DNA from: Bacteroidia bacterium
GTDB taxonomy: Bacteria; Bacteroidota; Bacteroidia; Bacteroidales; GWA2-32-17
DNA length: 64,000 nucleotides
Direction: 5' to 3'
Assembly: GCA_016218155.1 (NCBI GenBank)
Contig: JACREQ010000105.1
Span: 62,001 to 126,000 of the forward strand
A program made the position numbers and the translations under genes. Shown here piece after piece: positions 40,868 to 49,895 of the stretch (positions are counted from its first letter, which is position 1; the number at the start of each line of letters is the position of its first letter). The notes beneath the pieces were generated by a model. The model did not search any database. It worked only from the letters and a program-made list of their open reading frames with translations, and had not been told where the DNA came from.

Positions 40868-43800
40868 ATGAAAATTAAAATCACATTTTTAGTTTTGTTT
40901 TTGTTAATAAATCTTATAATTAAAAGCCAAAACAATGATTTCAAAATCGGAATCCTTTTTTCAAATTCTATGATGAATCAATCACCGATTGTTAATGGTC
41001 CGTATTTGGGTTCTAATCAATTAAGTTTTAGTACTAAAACAACATATATTTTAGGACAAAATTATAATACTAGTCCCTTAAATATTATATCTGAAGACGG
41101 ATTTAACTCAGTATATTTTTTTGAACCTAATTCGTATCAAATGTCAGAAAATCAATACAGAAAAACGCTAGATCTTATTAAAGCAAATAATTTGACAACC
41201 TTTGCACATTCACAATTGTGGTATGTGCCTAATTATCCTAATTCTGGTGGTAGAAATGTTTATGATAATAATTTAAGTCTACCTTATAATCCCAATTCAG
41301 GATGTTCAAATTACCAGAACCAAGCTGAAAAATTAAATAAGGCTAGACCAAACTATTTAAGTTTTTCAAATATCTATAAAGATCCATTATACAGTAATGT
41401 TATTTGGGGTCATGATATAGCAAATGAGATGAATTTTGCACATCCGTATAATTATTCATGTGAACCTTTATATTTACAACAATATATGGCAAATGGTGAA
41501 ATTCCTCCAAGTAATGTTAGCGATGCTATAGCTTATTTTAAAAGTAATTTGATTCCTTCCTCACAAAAAACTGTAGTTGCAGTTGTAAATCACCTTAAGT
41601 CTATAAATAGCAACTCCAATGATGCAGAGTATAATGGAACTAATGAATATCAGAACTCTCCAATTGATTATGATCCTCAAGTATATCTCGATATTGAAAA
41701 CAAACCAGATATTTTAATGGATGGTTCATATTATCAATACCCGGTTTCTGATTGGTGGCAGAATTATTATCTATATAGTAATATTTATAATGTTCCAACA
41801 CCTAATACAAATTATGGTAAACACTATTTGGGAAAATTTGCAAGTTTTGATTTTTTTAGAAAAAAAGGTTATAATCAAATACAAACTTGGATTTCTTGTG
41901 AAAGATACTGGCCTCCTGATGAAGATCATCCCAATGGAACTGATTTAATTGCTGCATATAACACAACAAATATTTATAATGCAAACTATATATGGCTTCA
42001 ATCATATACATCGATAATTCATGGTTGCCAAGGTATCTGGCTTTATGTAATGGAGGATTATGATGCATCAACTTCAGAGCAAAACAATAAAATTTATATG
42101 TTTAATCAAATTGCAAATCCGCCGGCTGAAAGATTAGATAGGTATAATAGACAGTATTTTTCGAGTAATTATAAGGATTTTATCAGTAATTTAGGAAAAG
42201 AACTTAGATATCTTAAAAACCGTGGTTTTTTATCTACCGATCCAAATTCAATATTATATACTAAAACAAATCAGGTTGATCCTAATTGTATTGTTCCTCC
42301 TGCATCTTCTTATATCCCTACAAACTTTCCCACAGGTTACGGACCTGGTGGTGCGTTACCTACAGATTTGAGAACTGAAAATTATGGTCTGAGGTATACA
42401 ATTCGAACTAATGGCACCACTGCAGTAATGATAATCTCAAATCCTTTAAATATACCCATAACTGCGACATTAAATTTTGATAATATTTTAAATCCGATTA
42501 TTGACAATTCTACTGGTGTTAAAGTATTGTTTGAGAGTTTTAGATGGTCTCCTACTTCTTCTTCTTATAAAACAGCTCCCTATAGAAATTCTGGCATAAC
42601 TCTTAATAATGATCCAAATCTCAATACTGTTAATCTTTGGTATAATATCATGTATTCAGGCAATAAAAACTTAACTTTAACATTCGGCCCATCAGATGTA
42701 CATGTTCTTGAATTTATTACTTCACCAGTTGGTGATTATAAAAATGGATGGGATAAAGTGTGGTCAAATGAAAATTTATCTTTTATCGGTAGTTATCAAA
42801 ATGGATGGACAATTTCGGATAATGATAAATTTATTCCTGGTGATTTTGATGGTGATGGAGCTCAAGAATTACTCTGCATTCAGTATTTAAATAACAACGC
42901 ATATGCAGGGTTATATAAATTTCAAAATAACAATTGGAATTGGGTTTGGGATAATAGTGGAAATGGGAAAATAAATAGTCTTAATCAAGGCTGGTCAATT
43001 TTACAAACAGATAAGTACTATGTAGGTAAATTTTCCAATTCTGGTCGTGATGAAATCTTATGTGTTCAGACAGGAAATAATGCATATATAGGATTATATC
43101 AGTTTAATAATGGTAACTGGCAATGGATTTGGGACAATCCCACTGGCTCAAATTTAAATTCATATAGAGGTAACATAACAATTGGCGATTATGATCATGA
43201 TGGTTATTCTGAGTTATTTGGAGTTGGCAATTCTGATATGAAAATGTTCAACTATCAGTCAAATTCATGGGTAGCTGCTTTTACAGGTAGCACATCGCAT
43301 CCAATGTGGCCATACAGAAATAATCTTAAATCAGGTGATTTTGATGGTCAAGATGGTCAAGATGACCTACTGGGTATTGCATCTTGGGCTACAGTATTTT
43401 ATTATAACACATCAAATAACTCTTGGAATTGGGGTGAATCAAGTGGTGGAACAAATATGGGAGGATGGACCTTGCCCGCAGCATCAAATGATATCTGTTT
43501 GACAGGTAATATTGATGGTGACATTAAATCAGAAATATTATGGATTAGAAAGGGAGAACATCTTGCAAATTCTATGGAAGCAAAAACAGGTTCTTTTTAT
43601 TCAAATTGGTCTAATGGAAGTAATTTCATAATTAACGATTGGATTAATGAGGCAAATTCAAATTACTTGCTAATTAAAGCTGTTGCTAATGAACCAAAGT
43701 ATTTAATTGCTTACAAAAAAACTTCCTGCCAACAGAAATACTTATTATCAATGTTCAAATCAGTAAACGGCTCTAACAAATCTACAAATTATCAGTCTCA

Positions 43801-44065
43801 AACAACTGAGATATCAACAATTGAAGAGATGGTTCATTTTTATCCAAATCCAAGTGAAGGTAAAGTTTTTGTTAATTCAGAAAAAAGTGGAATCTTATCA
43901 GTTGAAATCTATAACAATCAAGGAAAGAGTATCTTCAGAAAAACATGCTATTCTGAAAGAGAAATTCTAATAGACATTTCTGATCAACCAGATGGTATAT
44001 ATTTAGCAAAACTCGTAGATGAAAAAGGTAAAATCTTTACAAAAAAATTAGTTCTCTCAAAATAA
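40868..44065 (+). CDS. large secreted protein: glycoside-hydrolase-like N-domain, FG-GAP-like module, T9SS sorting domain
   Basis: The 1065-residue protein starts with a signal peptide (ending LIIKSQ). Residues ~25-420 look like a TIM-barrel glycosidase of the GH-A clan type. IWGHDIANEMNF (Glu187) resembles the acid/base strand, QTWISCERYWPP (Glu345) could hold the nucleophile, and GCQGIWLYVMEDY resembles the last strand. I cannot name a family. A beta domain follows. From about 650 to 890 comes an FG-GAP/VCBS-like module with Asp-rich calcium loops (GDFDGDGAQELL, GDYDHDGYSELF, GDFDGQDGQDD). A type A sorting domain ends it (HFYPNPSEGKVFVNS, QPDGIYLAKLVDE). The C-terminal module is nearly the same as in the next protein, 8 bp away. 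The N-terminal function is an inference. Confidence 0.75.
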   Translation: MKIKITFLVLFLLINLIIKSQNNDFKIGILFSNSMMNQSPIVNGPYLGSNQLSFSTKTTYILGQNYNTSPLNIISEDGFNSVYFFEPNSYQMSENQYRKTLDLIKANNLTTFAHSQLWYVPNYPNSGGRNVYDNNLSLPYNPNSGCSNYQNQAEKLNKARPNYLSFSNIYKDPLYSNVIWGHDIANEMNFAHPYNYSCEPLYLQQYMANGEIPPSNVSDAIAYFKSNLIPSSQKTVVAVVNHLKSINSNSNDAEYNGTNEYQNSPIDYDPQVYLDIENKPDILMDGSYYQYPVSDWWQNYYLYSNIYNVPTPNTNYGKHYLGKFASFDFFRKKGYNQIQTWISCERYWPPDEDHPNGTDLIAAYNTTNIYNANYIWLQSYTSIIHGCQGIWLYVMEDYDASTSEQNNKIYMFNQIANPPAERLDRYNRQYFSSNYKDFISNLGKELRYLKNRGFLSTDPNSILYTKTNQVDPNCIVPPASSYIPTNFPTGYGPGGALPTDLRTENYGLRYTIRTNGTTAVMIISNPLNIPITATLNFDNILNPIIDNSTGVKVLFESFRWSPTSSSYKTAPYRNSGITLNNDPNLNTVNLWYNIMYSGNKNLTLTFGPSDVHVLEFITSPVGDYKNGWDKVWSNENLSFIGSYQNGWTISDNDKFIPGDFDGDGAQELLCIQYLNNNAYAGLYKFQNNNWNWVWDNSGNGKINSLNQGWSILQTDKYYVGKFSNSGRDEILCVQTGNNAYIGLYQFNNGNWQWIWDNPTGSNLNSYRGNITIGDYDHDGYSELFGVGNSDMKMFNYQSNSWVAAFTGSTSHPMWPYRNNLKSGDFDGQDGQDDLLGIASWATVFYYNTSNNSWNWGESSGGTNMGGWTLPAASNDICLTGNIDGDIKSEILWIRKGEHLANSMEAKTGSFYSNWSNGSNFIINDWINEANSNYLLIKAVANEPKYLIAYKKTSCQQKYLLSMFKSVNGSNKSTNYQSQTTEISTIEEMVHFYPNPSEGKVFVNSEKSGILSVEIYNNQGKSIFRKTCYSEREILIDISDQPDGIYLAKLVDEKGKIFTKKLVLSK
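42805..43520 (+). repeat. C-terminal FG-GAP-like module, copy 1 of an inter-gene duplication
   Basis: This coding segment is closely similar to 44924-45640 in the next gene (offset about 2.12 kb). Long stretches are identical apart from third-position changes, for example around the sequence encoding GKFSNSGRDEILCVQ and QWIWDNP. It shows duplication of a domain onto two different catalytic domains. Confidence 0.85.
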
Positions 44066-44072
44066 TATTGTT

Positions 44073-46208
44073 ATGAAAATAAACAAAATAATAAAACTTT
44101 TATTTATCAGTGGACTTCTGTTACCGGATCTTTTAATGGCCCAAACAAATATTGATTTATTCATACTAGCAGGGCAATCAAACGCTCAGGGATTAAAAGG
44201 CCTCGCTCAATATTATCCATCTAATCCTTCCTTAGATAGCCAAATAAAACTTTATTGGACAAATTGGTGGGCAAATCCTGTAACATCCGGCAATTGGGTT
44301 TCAATGCAAACTCAGCCAGGTGGTGTAAACGATAGTCTAATTTTTGGGCCAGAAGTAACATTTAGCAGAAGACTAAAATTAAATGGTTATAATCCTGCAA
44401 TTTATAAATGCGCTATCCCAGGCACTAATATTGGTTCAAATTGGGGTCAGCCAGGTAGCCAAGATTTTTATGATGACATGGTTAGTGATTTACAAGCTGC
44501 TATAGCTAGTTTACAAAGTCAAAAGAAAATTGTTACAATAAGGGGTTTAATATGGATTCAAGGTGAGTTTGATTCTGATAACCAAACTTACGCAATGCAG
44601 TATGAAACAAAATTAATTAATATCATCAATGATTTCCGAAATCATTTTGGCTCAAATCTTCCAATATTATTAGGTGTTGATGAACAATATTCGGGACCAT
44701 TTATTAATTCAATAATTCAAGCACAAATGTCAATTGCAAACACTCTTCCTAATGTAATATTTACAAGTATGTATGGATTACAAAAAGCTCCAAATGACGG
44801 CACACATCTTTCTCCAGAGGGATTGGAGGAGCATGGGGAAAGATTATATAATTATTACATGTCAATGTTAACAAATAAATGGGAAAATAAATGGTCAAAC
44901 TATGGTACTAGTCAAATTGCTGGCCATACTGTACTTTCTACTGATAATTTCTTCCAAGGTGATTTTGATGGCGATGGTTCACAAGAATTACTTTGTATTC
45001 AAAGTTTAAATAATAATGCATATGCGGGATTATATAAATATCAAAACAATGATTGGAATTGGGTATGGGATAATGGCGGAAATGGTAAAATAAATAGCCT
45101 TAATCAAGGTTGGACTATTTTGCAAACAGATAAATTCTATGTAGGTAAATTTTCCAATTCTGGTCGCGATGAAATCTTATGTGTTCAAGCGGGAAATAAC
45201 GCATATGTTGGCTTATATCAATTTAACAATGGCAACTGGCAATGGATTTGGGACAATCCAATTGGCTCAATCTTAAATCTGTATAGATCCAAACTAACAG
45301 TTGGTGATTACGATCATGATGGTTATTCAGAGTTATTTGGAGTAAGCAGTTCTGATATGAAAATGTTTAATTTTCAGACAAATTCATGGGTTGCTTCTTT
45401 TACTGGAAACTCCTCACATCCAATGTGGCCATATAGAAGTAATCTTAAATCTGGTGACTTTGATGGCCAAGATGGTCAAGATGATCTTATAGGTATCGTC
45501 TCGTCTTGGGCTACTGTATTCTACTATCATAATAATGACAATAGTTGGAATTGGGGTGAAAGTAACGGTGGAGCAAATAATGTTGCCGGTTGGACACTTC
45601 CTGCACTTACTTCTGATATTTGTTTAATTGGGAATATAGATAATTATGATTTAAAGGATGAACTCTTCTGGCTGCAGACCGGAACAAATGCAGCATGGGC
45701 AACAACTATGAACGCTGGAAACGGAAATTTTACTGCTGGATGGACAACCAATGCAACTCCCCCATTTATTGATGACTGGTCATTAGCAAATAATGGTGGA
45801 CTTAATTCAAAATATTTATTAATTAAAGCAAAAATAAATGAACCAGAATATTTAATGACAATGCGAAGTTTTAATTCAAATTATTTAATTAATATGTATA
45901 AAACGACAACTCCTTCTAATTACAAAACTCAAAATCTGGAAGTATCAAAAAATGAAGATTTAGAATATGACAATTTATGCATTTTTCCAAATCCAACAAA
46001 TGGTAAAATAAATTTTCTTATTAAAGACAAAGGCAACCAATTGGTCGAATTATTTAATAATCAAGGAACTCTTTTACATAAAAAGGAGTATAATTCAGAA
46101 TTGAATATTCAGCTTGATATTTCTGACCAGCCAAATGGAATTTACCTTATTAAAATAACAAATTGTAATGATAAGACAACAATGAGTAAAGTTCTTTTGC
46201 TTAAATAA
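44073..46208 (+). CDS. secreted SASA/CE6-like carbohydrate esterase with FG-GAP-like module and T9SS sorting domain
   Basis: The 711-residue protein has a signal peptide (ending LLMAQ) and an SGNH-type esterase domain of the sialate O-acetylesterase/CE6 class. Motifs are LFILAGQSNAQGLKGLA with nucleophile Ser36, LIWIQGEFDSD and NDGTHLSPEGLEEHGERLY with Asp242 and His245. It probably removes acetyl groups from a polysaccharide. Residues about 290-530 carry the same Asp-rich FG-GAP-like module as the previous protein. A type A sorting domain closes it (CIFPNPTNGKINFL, QPNGIYLIKI). The gap to the preceding gene is only 8 bp, so the two are almost certainly cotranscribed and may attack the same glycan. 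Confidence 0.85.
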   Translation: MKINKIIKLLFISGLLLPDLLMAQTNIDLFILAGQSNAQGLKGLAQYYPSNPSLDSQIKLYWTNWWANPVTSGNWVSMQTQPGGVNDSLIFGPEVTFSRRLKLNGYNPAIYKCAIPGTNIGSNWGQPGSQDFYDDMVSDLQAAIASLQSQKKIVTIRGLIWIQGEFDSDNQTYAMQYETKLINIINDFRNHFGSNLPILLGVDEQYSGPFINSIIQAQMSIANTLPNVIFTSMYGLQKAPNDGTHLSPEGLEEHGERLYNYYMSMLTNKWENKWSNYGTSQIAGHTVLSTDNFFQGDFDGDGSQELLCIQSLNNNAYAGLYKYQNNDWNWVWDNGGNGKINSLNQGWTILQTDKFYVGKFSNSGRDEILCVQAGNNAYVGLYQFNNGNWQWIWDNPIGSILNLYRSKLTVGDYDHDGYSELFGVSSSDMKMFNFQTNSWVASFTGNSSHPMWPYRSNLKSGDFDGQDGQDDLIGIVSSWATVFYYHNNDNSWNWGESNGGANNVAGWTLPALTSDICLIGNIDNYDLKDELFWLQTGTNAAWATTMNAGNGNFTAGWTTNATPPFIDDWSLANNGGLNSKYLLIKAKINEPEYLMTMRSFNSNYLINMYKTTTPSNYKTQNLEVSKNEDLEYDNLCIFPNPTNGKINFLIKDKGNQLVELFNNQGTLLHKKEYNSELNIQLDISDQPNGIYLIKITNCNDKTTMSKVLLLK
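44924..45640 (+). repeat. C-terminal FG-GAP-like module, copy 2 of an inter-gene duplication
   Basis: This is the counterpart of 42805-43520. Differences are mainly synonymous, plus small indels near the end of the module (for example one extra residue in IVSSWATVFYY versus IASWATVFYY). The pattern suggests duplication followed by purifying selection. Confidence 0.85.
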
Positions 46209-46352
46209 CTTTTTGGAAAACCATTGCACATTATTACCGACATCTGATCAGTTTGCAACAACGATTGATCACTCGTTGATTTAGCAATGTAATCTTAACA
46301 GCAACTTCCTGATGATAACACCATTAATCACACTGACTACAACACCTCATCA

Positions 46353-46427
46353 CACAAGTGTAAGCATATTTGTTTTCGCACAATGCTAATCTGCAAAACA
46401 AAGAAACGAATAAGCTTACATTTTGTG
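46353..46427. repeat. long imperfect inverted repeat
   Basis: The left arm begins CACAAGTGTAAGCATATTTG and the right arm read on the opposite strand begins CACAAAATGTAAGCTTATTC; the arms extend about 34 bases each with mismatches around a short centre. It could be a degenerate miniature mobile element or a transcript structure after the esterase gene. No T-run follows. Confidence 0.45.
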
Positions 46428-46806
46428 TCAACCACTGCTGAGAGCGGAACGATATTTTATTCCAAATATTATACACAGTCATGTTTAGAAAAGGTAATGG
46501 AAAATTTCTATAATAGCTAAATAAGGGATAATGATTTCATTTTAGAAGTTTTTACGATGTTCAGAATTACAAATGCGATACTATCATTTTGAGCACTACC
46601 ACTCCTTCTTCCTTGTTTGAAAAGAAGATGTAGGTTTTAAGAAAAAGAAACCCGATTAATGCGAAGTATTAAATTGTGCTTTTTTTAATATTTTAAATTT
46701 ATTATATAATAATTGATCCTTTTTATCTTATATTTTTTAATAGTGAATTTATACAATAACAAAGCTTATTGTAGCTAGAATAAAAAAACACACCTAAGAT
46801 AATTAA

Positions 46807-46995
46807 TTACTTTTTCGCCTCTTTTGGACTTGCCAACGAAAGTAAAACCCCCAATACTATACCCAAAAACGCAGCAATTACAACACGATATTCTGAGGCA
46901 ACTGAAAAAGTAATTGTTTGCATTGGAATCCAGAAAAAAGGAATAGTTTTTTTAAACACAAAACCCATTGCATTTTCCAGTTTATTTCTTTAAAA
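46807..46995 (-). pseudogene. frameshifted 3' fragment of the Mpv17-like membrane protein gene
   Basis: On the minus strand this segment matches the last ~63 codons of the intact gene at 49999-50730. It encodes NFKEINWKMQW, then after the loss of one G (ATGGGTTTTG here against GTGGGGTTTTA there) continues in the next frame as FVFKKTIPFFWIPMQ, SVASEYRVVIAAFLGIVLGV and PKEAKK with the same stop. Homology ends near 46995, and the 5' three quarters of the gene are missing. It is a truncated, frameshifted copy lying about 3.2 kb from its parent in the same orientation. Confidence 0.85.
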
Positions 46996-47158
46996 TTAAT
47001 TTGTTAATCCTATAAATCTATATAGAGGTGCAAATTTTAATTTTTACCATTATTATTTACACTTTGTTATTTTCACTACATTTATTTTATTAAATTATTT
47101 GTACTTGTGAACAAGTGAACACATGTTTTATAATAAGTTTTTGAAATCAAAATATTTG

Positions 47159-47166
47159 TATATTTG
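47159..47166 (+). promoter_or_regulatory. possible -7 element for the 47193 lipoprotein gene
   Basis: TATATTTG fits TAnnTTTG and lies 27 bp before the ATG. The nearest TTG upstream gives a spacer of 15 bp, shorter than usual, so the call is tentative. Confidence 0.4.
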
Positions 47167-47192
47167 TTTTAACAATAAAAAATTATAGCATT

Positions 47193-47771
47193 ATGAAAAC
47201 AAAAATGTCTTTATTATTAATATCATGTTTAATTAGTATTATTGCATGTAAAAAAGATAAAACTACCAGCCCGGGCAGCTCAACACCTGTAAATACAAGT
47301 GGTACCATGAATTTTAAAATTAACGGCACAAACTATTCTGCAACTTCATATAATAATACTTTAATTAATGCAAGTCAGGGAGGTCAGACTGGCAGGAGAT
47401 TAGATATCAGAGGTTCATTTGCTGGTAATAAAACTTTAGTTTTAACTGTTTCAAACTGGGATTGGCAAAACCCACCGGTAAATGGAATTGTTGTTAAAAA
47501 GTACGACACACAGACTATTGGTCCGAATACCGTTTGTCAGGATATAAGTGGTGGCACATACTGTGATGGTGCATTAGGCACTTATTTATTTGGCTCATCA
47601 TACCATATGACAGTTAGCGAGGTTGCAGAGGGTTATATACAAATTTCATCATGCGAAGCAACAAATAAAAAAGTTTCAGGAAGTTTTTATTTTATTACAT
47701 CTGATTTATCAGAAACGGTATTTGATACTATAGAAGGAACGTTTACAAATCAGGTGTATACTGTACAGTAG
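47193..47771 (+). CDS. putative lipoprotein, DUF6252-like
   Basis: The 192-residue product has a lipoprotein signal peptide with lipobox SIIAC (Cys19) followed by KKDKT. After a Ser/Pro/Thr linker comes a beta-rich domain starting MNFKINGTNYSATSYNNTLI, with RRLDIRGSFAGNKTLVLTVS, and ending in KVSGSFYFITSD and TIEGTFTNQVYTVQ. This arrangement resembles the DUF6252 family of Bacteroidota lipoproteins; the family call is tentative. It is likely anchored in the outer membrane. It stands alone between the pseudogene fragment and the repeat array, so the context gives no function. Confidence 0.7.
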   Translation: MKTKMSLLLISCLISIIACKKDKTTSPGSSTPVNTSGTMNFKINGTNYSATSYNNTLINASQGGQTGRRLDIRGSFAGNKTLVLTVSNWDWQNPPVNGIVVKKYDTQTIGPNTVCQDISGGTYCDGALGTYLFGSSYHMTVSEVAEGYIQISSCEATNKKVSGSFYFITSDLSETVFDTIEGTFTNQVYTVQ

Positions 47772-47800
47772 TTTTGTTAGTAAGAACGAGATAGTATACT

Positions 47801-48285
47801 CTACACTAGATTACCTTCGGTGAAATTGTTTCTCGCTACGTTCGAAATGACAATAGAGTGTTTTGTCATCCAGAGTGAAGTGTAACGTAAGGAAGGATCT
47901 GGTTCGAGATACTTTGTATACTACACTAGATTACCTTCGGTGAAAAAGTTCTTCGCTCTGCTCTGAATGACAGTCTGATTTTTGTCATCCAGAGTGAAGC
48001 GTAGCGAAACGAAGTATCTAGTCCGAGATACTTTGAATACTACACTAGATTACCTTTGGTGAAATTGTTTCTCCTTTCAGTCGAAATGACAAAAAAGGGT
48101 TGCTACAAAAATTAAGTACTGATTTTATTTCTAACACATTGGAGTTTTGTTACTCAGAGCGAAACAAGGTGAAGCGAAGAGTCTAGTTATTAAAAAATAT
48201 TATTTCTTTAAGAATAAATTACATTCTTGTATAATTAATATTGTGATTCTACACTAGATTTCTCGCTACGCTCGAAATGACAAGA
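47801..48285. repeat. array of ~120-bp palindrome-containing intergenic repeats
   Basis: Direct copies begin with CTACACTAGATTACCTT at 47801, 47921 and 48040 (spacing 120 and 119 bp), and a truncated copy starts at 48249 (CTACACTAGATTTCTCGCTA). Each unit carries a TCGCTACG...TCGAAATGACA half and an opposing TGTCATCCAGAGTGAAG half, forming an imperfect palindrome. A diverged half-unit lies at 48149-48185. They fill the 567-bp gap 47772-48338 and contain no open frame. They resemble dispersed REP-like elements of Bacteroidota. Confidence 0.85.
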
Positions 48286-48319
48286 AAAAAGGCTGCTTAA
48301 AAATTTAAGCAGCCTTTTT
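48286..48319 (-). terminator. strong terminator after the DUF2271/PKD gene
   Basis: A perfect stem (AAAAAGGCTGCTTAA with TTAAGCAGCCTTTTT) has a 4-base loop and A/T-runs on both sides. It lies 20 bp past the stop of the minus-strand gene ending at 48339. Confidence 0.85.
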
Positions 48320-48338
48320 AATCATTTAAAACCTAAGG

Positions 48339-49832
48339 TTATTTTTCTAAAACTACTTTGTATTTCGACACTTTGTTATCATCAGAAATATTTAAGAAAT
48401 AAACACCGTTTGGTAATTTGCTTAAATCAAGTTTTTTGCTAGTACCATTAATTTTTGAATCAAGAACTTTATCACCAACGATATTAATTACCTGAACTGA
48501 TGCATTAATTGTATTTTTACTTTCAATGTTTACAATACCTGTTGTTAAATTCGGGTAAACATTTATAGTATTTACTGTATTTTCAACAATACCTGAATAA
48601 GTAAATGCTATTGTATTTGAAGTGGCAGTACAACCATTTACATCTGTAACAATAGAATAATAATTTCCACTTGCAGTTGGAGTATAAGCTGCACCTGTAG
48701 CTGCAACGATAATTCCATTTGCATCATACCATTGATTACCGGTTGTTGCAGTAGAATTTAAAGTACCTGTTGCCTCGGTAATTGTTACAGGAGCTACTGT
48801 GTAAACACCTGTGTTAAATGTTGCAGAAGTTGCTGTTGTTGGGTTTGCACATGTTGCATTTGAAGTCATTGTACAAACAACCGCCTGACCGTTTGTGAAA
48901 ACTGCAGAATATGTATTATTTGTTCCAACAACTGATCCATCAACAGACCATGAGTAAGTTGGAGTACCGCCATTTGTTGGCACAGCTGTTAAAACTACTG
49001 TAGTACCAGGACAAACAGTTGCTGCACTTGGGTTAACAACTACAGAAGGAACAAGAGTTGGATTAACTGTAATATAATTTGTTTGTGTTGATGTATTATT
49101 ACCACTTGCATTTGTAGCAGTTAATGCTACAGTATAAGTTCCTGCTGCAGCATATGTATGTGTTGGATTCTGAACAGTAGATGTTTGACCATCACCAAAA
49201 TTCCATGCCCATGAAGTTGGAGTATTAGTACTTTGATCGGTAAAAGAAATATTTCCATTCTGGCAAATATTTGTTGTATTTGCAGCAAATGCTGCAACCG
49301 GAGCTGCTGCTGCAGGAATCCAATCCAATACCATATTTGTATATTCCGTTTGGTTAGCAGGTGTTAAATGTACAGAAGCAGGTCCCTTGGTAAAAGAAAC
49401 AGTTGTATTTGTTGTAGAAGTTGTGCCATGTTGCCATGTAAATTCAACTCTTACATTATATGTTCCGTCAGGAACAACATTACCAGCAACATCAGTTCCG
49501 TTCCATGAAATAGTCATTGGTGTAGTATAATTAGTTAAAGAAGCACCTGTAGTTGCATCAACAACATTAGAAGCTGAGCTTGCTTTCCATACTAAAAGAT
49601 GGCTATTTGTTCCATGGCCGTCAGCTCTTTTTAATTTGGTTTTCACAAAAGTATTAGAACTGTTTTCTAACCATATTGCACAATAATGATCCAGACCGTA
49701 ACTTCCGTTATGTGAAGTTAAATTAACCGAAAAAGTTAAAGTCCCCGGAGTTTGAGCTTTTGCAGGATTCAAAAAGCTTAATGCAATCATAACTATTGCA
49801 ATAGCACTAATTTTAAGTAGATTTCTTTTCAT
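48339..49832 (-). CDS. secreted DUF2271-PKD-Ig protein with T9SS sorting domain
   Basis: The product (497 residues from the ATG at 49832) has a signal peptide ending PAKAQ. Residues ~28-170 form a DUF2271 domain (YGLDHYCAIWLENSSNTFVK, TTPMTISWNGTDVAGNVVPD, GTYNVRVEFTWQHG). A PKD domain follows (PTSWAWNFGDGQTSTVQNPT), then an Ig-like module, and a type A sorting domain with INVYPNLTTGIVNIES, NGVYFLNISDDN and YKVVLEK. DUF2271 proteins are secreted and of unknown function; some lie next to flavin-transfer proteins. The longer frame to 49898 is rejected because a promoter-like box (49869-49876) falls inside it and the shorter start gives a clean signal peptide. Confidence 0.82.
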   Translation of the reverse strand: MKRNLLKISAIAIVMIALSFLNPAKAQTPGTLTFSVNLTSHNGSYGLDHYCAIWLENSSNTFVKTKLKRADGHGTNSHLLVWKASSASNVVDATTGASLTNYTTPMTISWNGTDVAGNVVPDGTYNVRVEFTWQHGTTSTTNTTVSFTKGPASVHLTPANQTEYTNMVLDWIPAAAAPVAAFAANTTNICQNGNISFTDQSTNTPTSWAWNFGDGQTSTVQNPTHTYAAAGTYTVALTATNASGNNTSTQTNYITVNPTLVPSVVVNPSAATVCPGTTVVLTAVPTNGGTPTYSWSVDGSVVGTNNTYSAVFTNGQAVVCTMTSNATCANPTTATSATFNTGVYTVAPVTITEATGTLNSTATTGNQWYDANGIIVAATGAAYTPTASGNYYSIVTDVNGCTATSNTIAFTYSGIVENTVNTINVYPNLTTGIVNIESKNTINASVQVINIVGDKVLDSKINGTSKKLDLSKLPNGVYFLNISDDNKVSKYKVVLEK

Positions 49833-49868
49833 ATTCTGATATTTAAATTTTTTACTTATTAGAATATG

Positions 49869-49895
49869 CAAATATACCAATACGATGCTATACAA
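49869..49895 (-). promoter_or_regulatory. probable promoter of the DUF2271/PKD gene
   Basis: On the minus strand TATATTTG (49869-49876) fits the -7 consensus. A TTG (49893-49895) lies 16 bp upstream, slightly closer than the usual 19-21 bp. The leader would be about 30 nt. Confidence 0.4.

Larger units (their letters stand above)
46209..47192. other. gene-poor, apparently decayed 984-bp interval
   Basis: No intact gene is visible. It contains an imperfect long hairpin (46353-46427), a frameshifted fragment of the downstream Mpv17-like gene (46807-46995) and a possible -7 promoter box for the lipoprotein (47159-47166). The stretch 46440-46800 shows no coding signal that I can support. Confidence 0.6.

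Noticed and set aside
46440-46800. Search for a transposase or toxin-antitoxin remnant in the gene-poor interval
   Set aside because: No frame above about 40 codons with recognisable content was seen; only AT-rich sequence.
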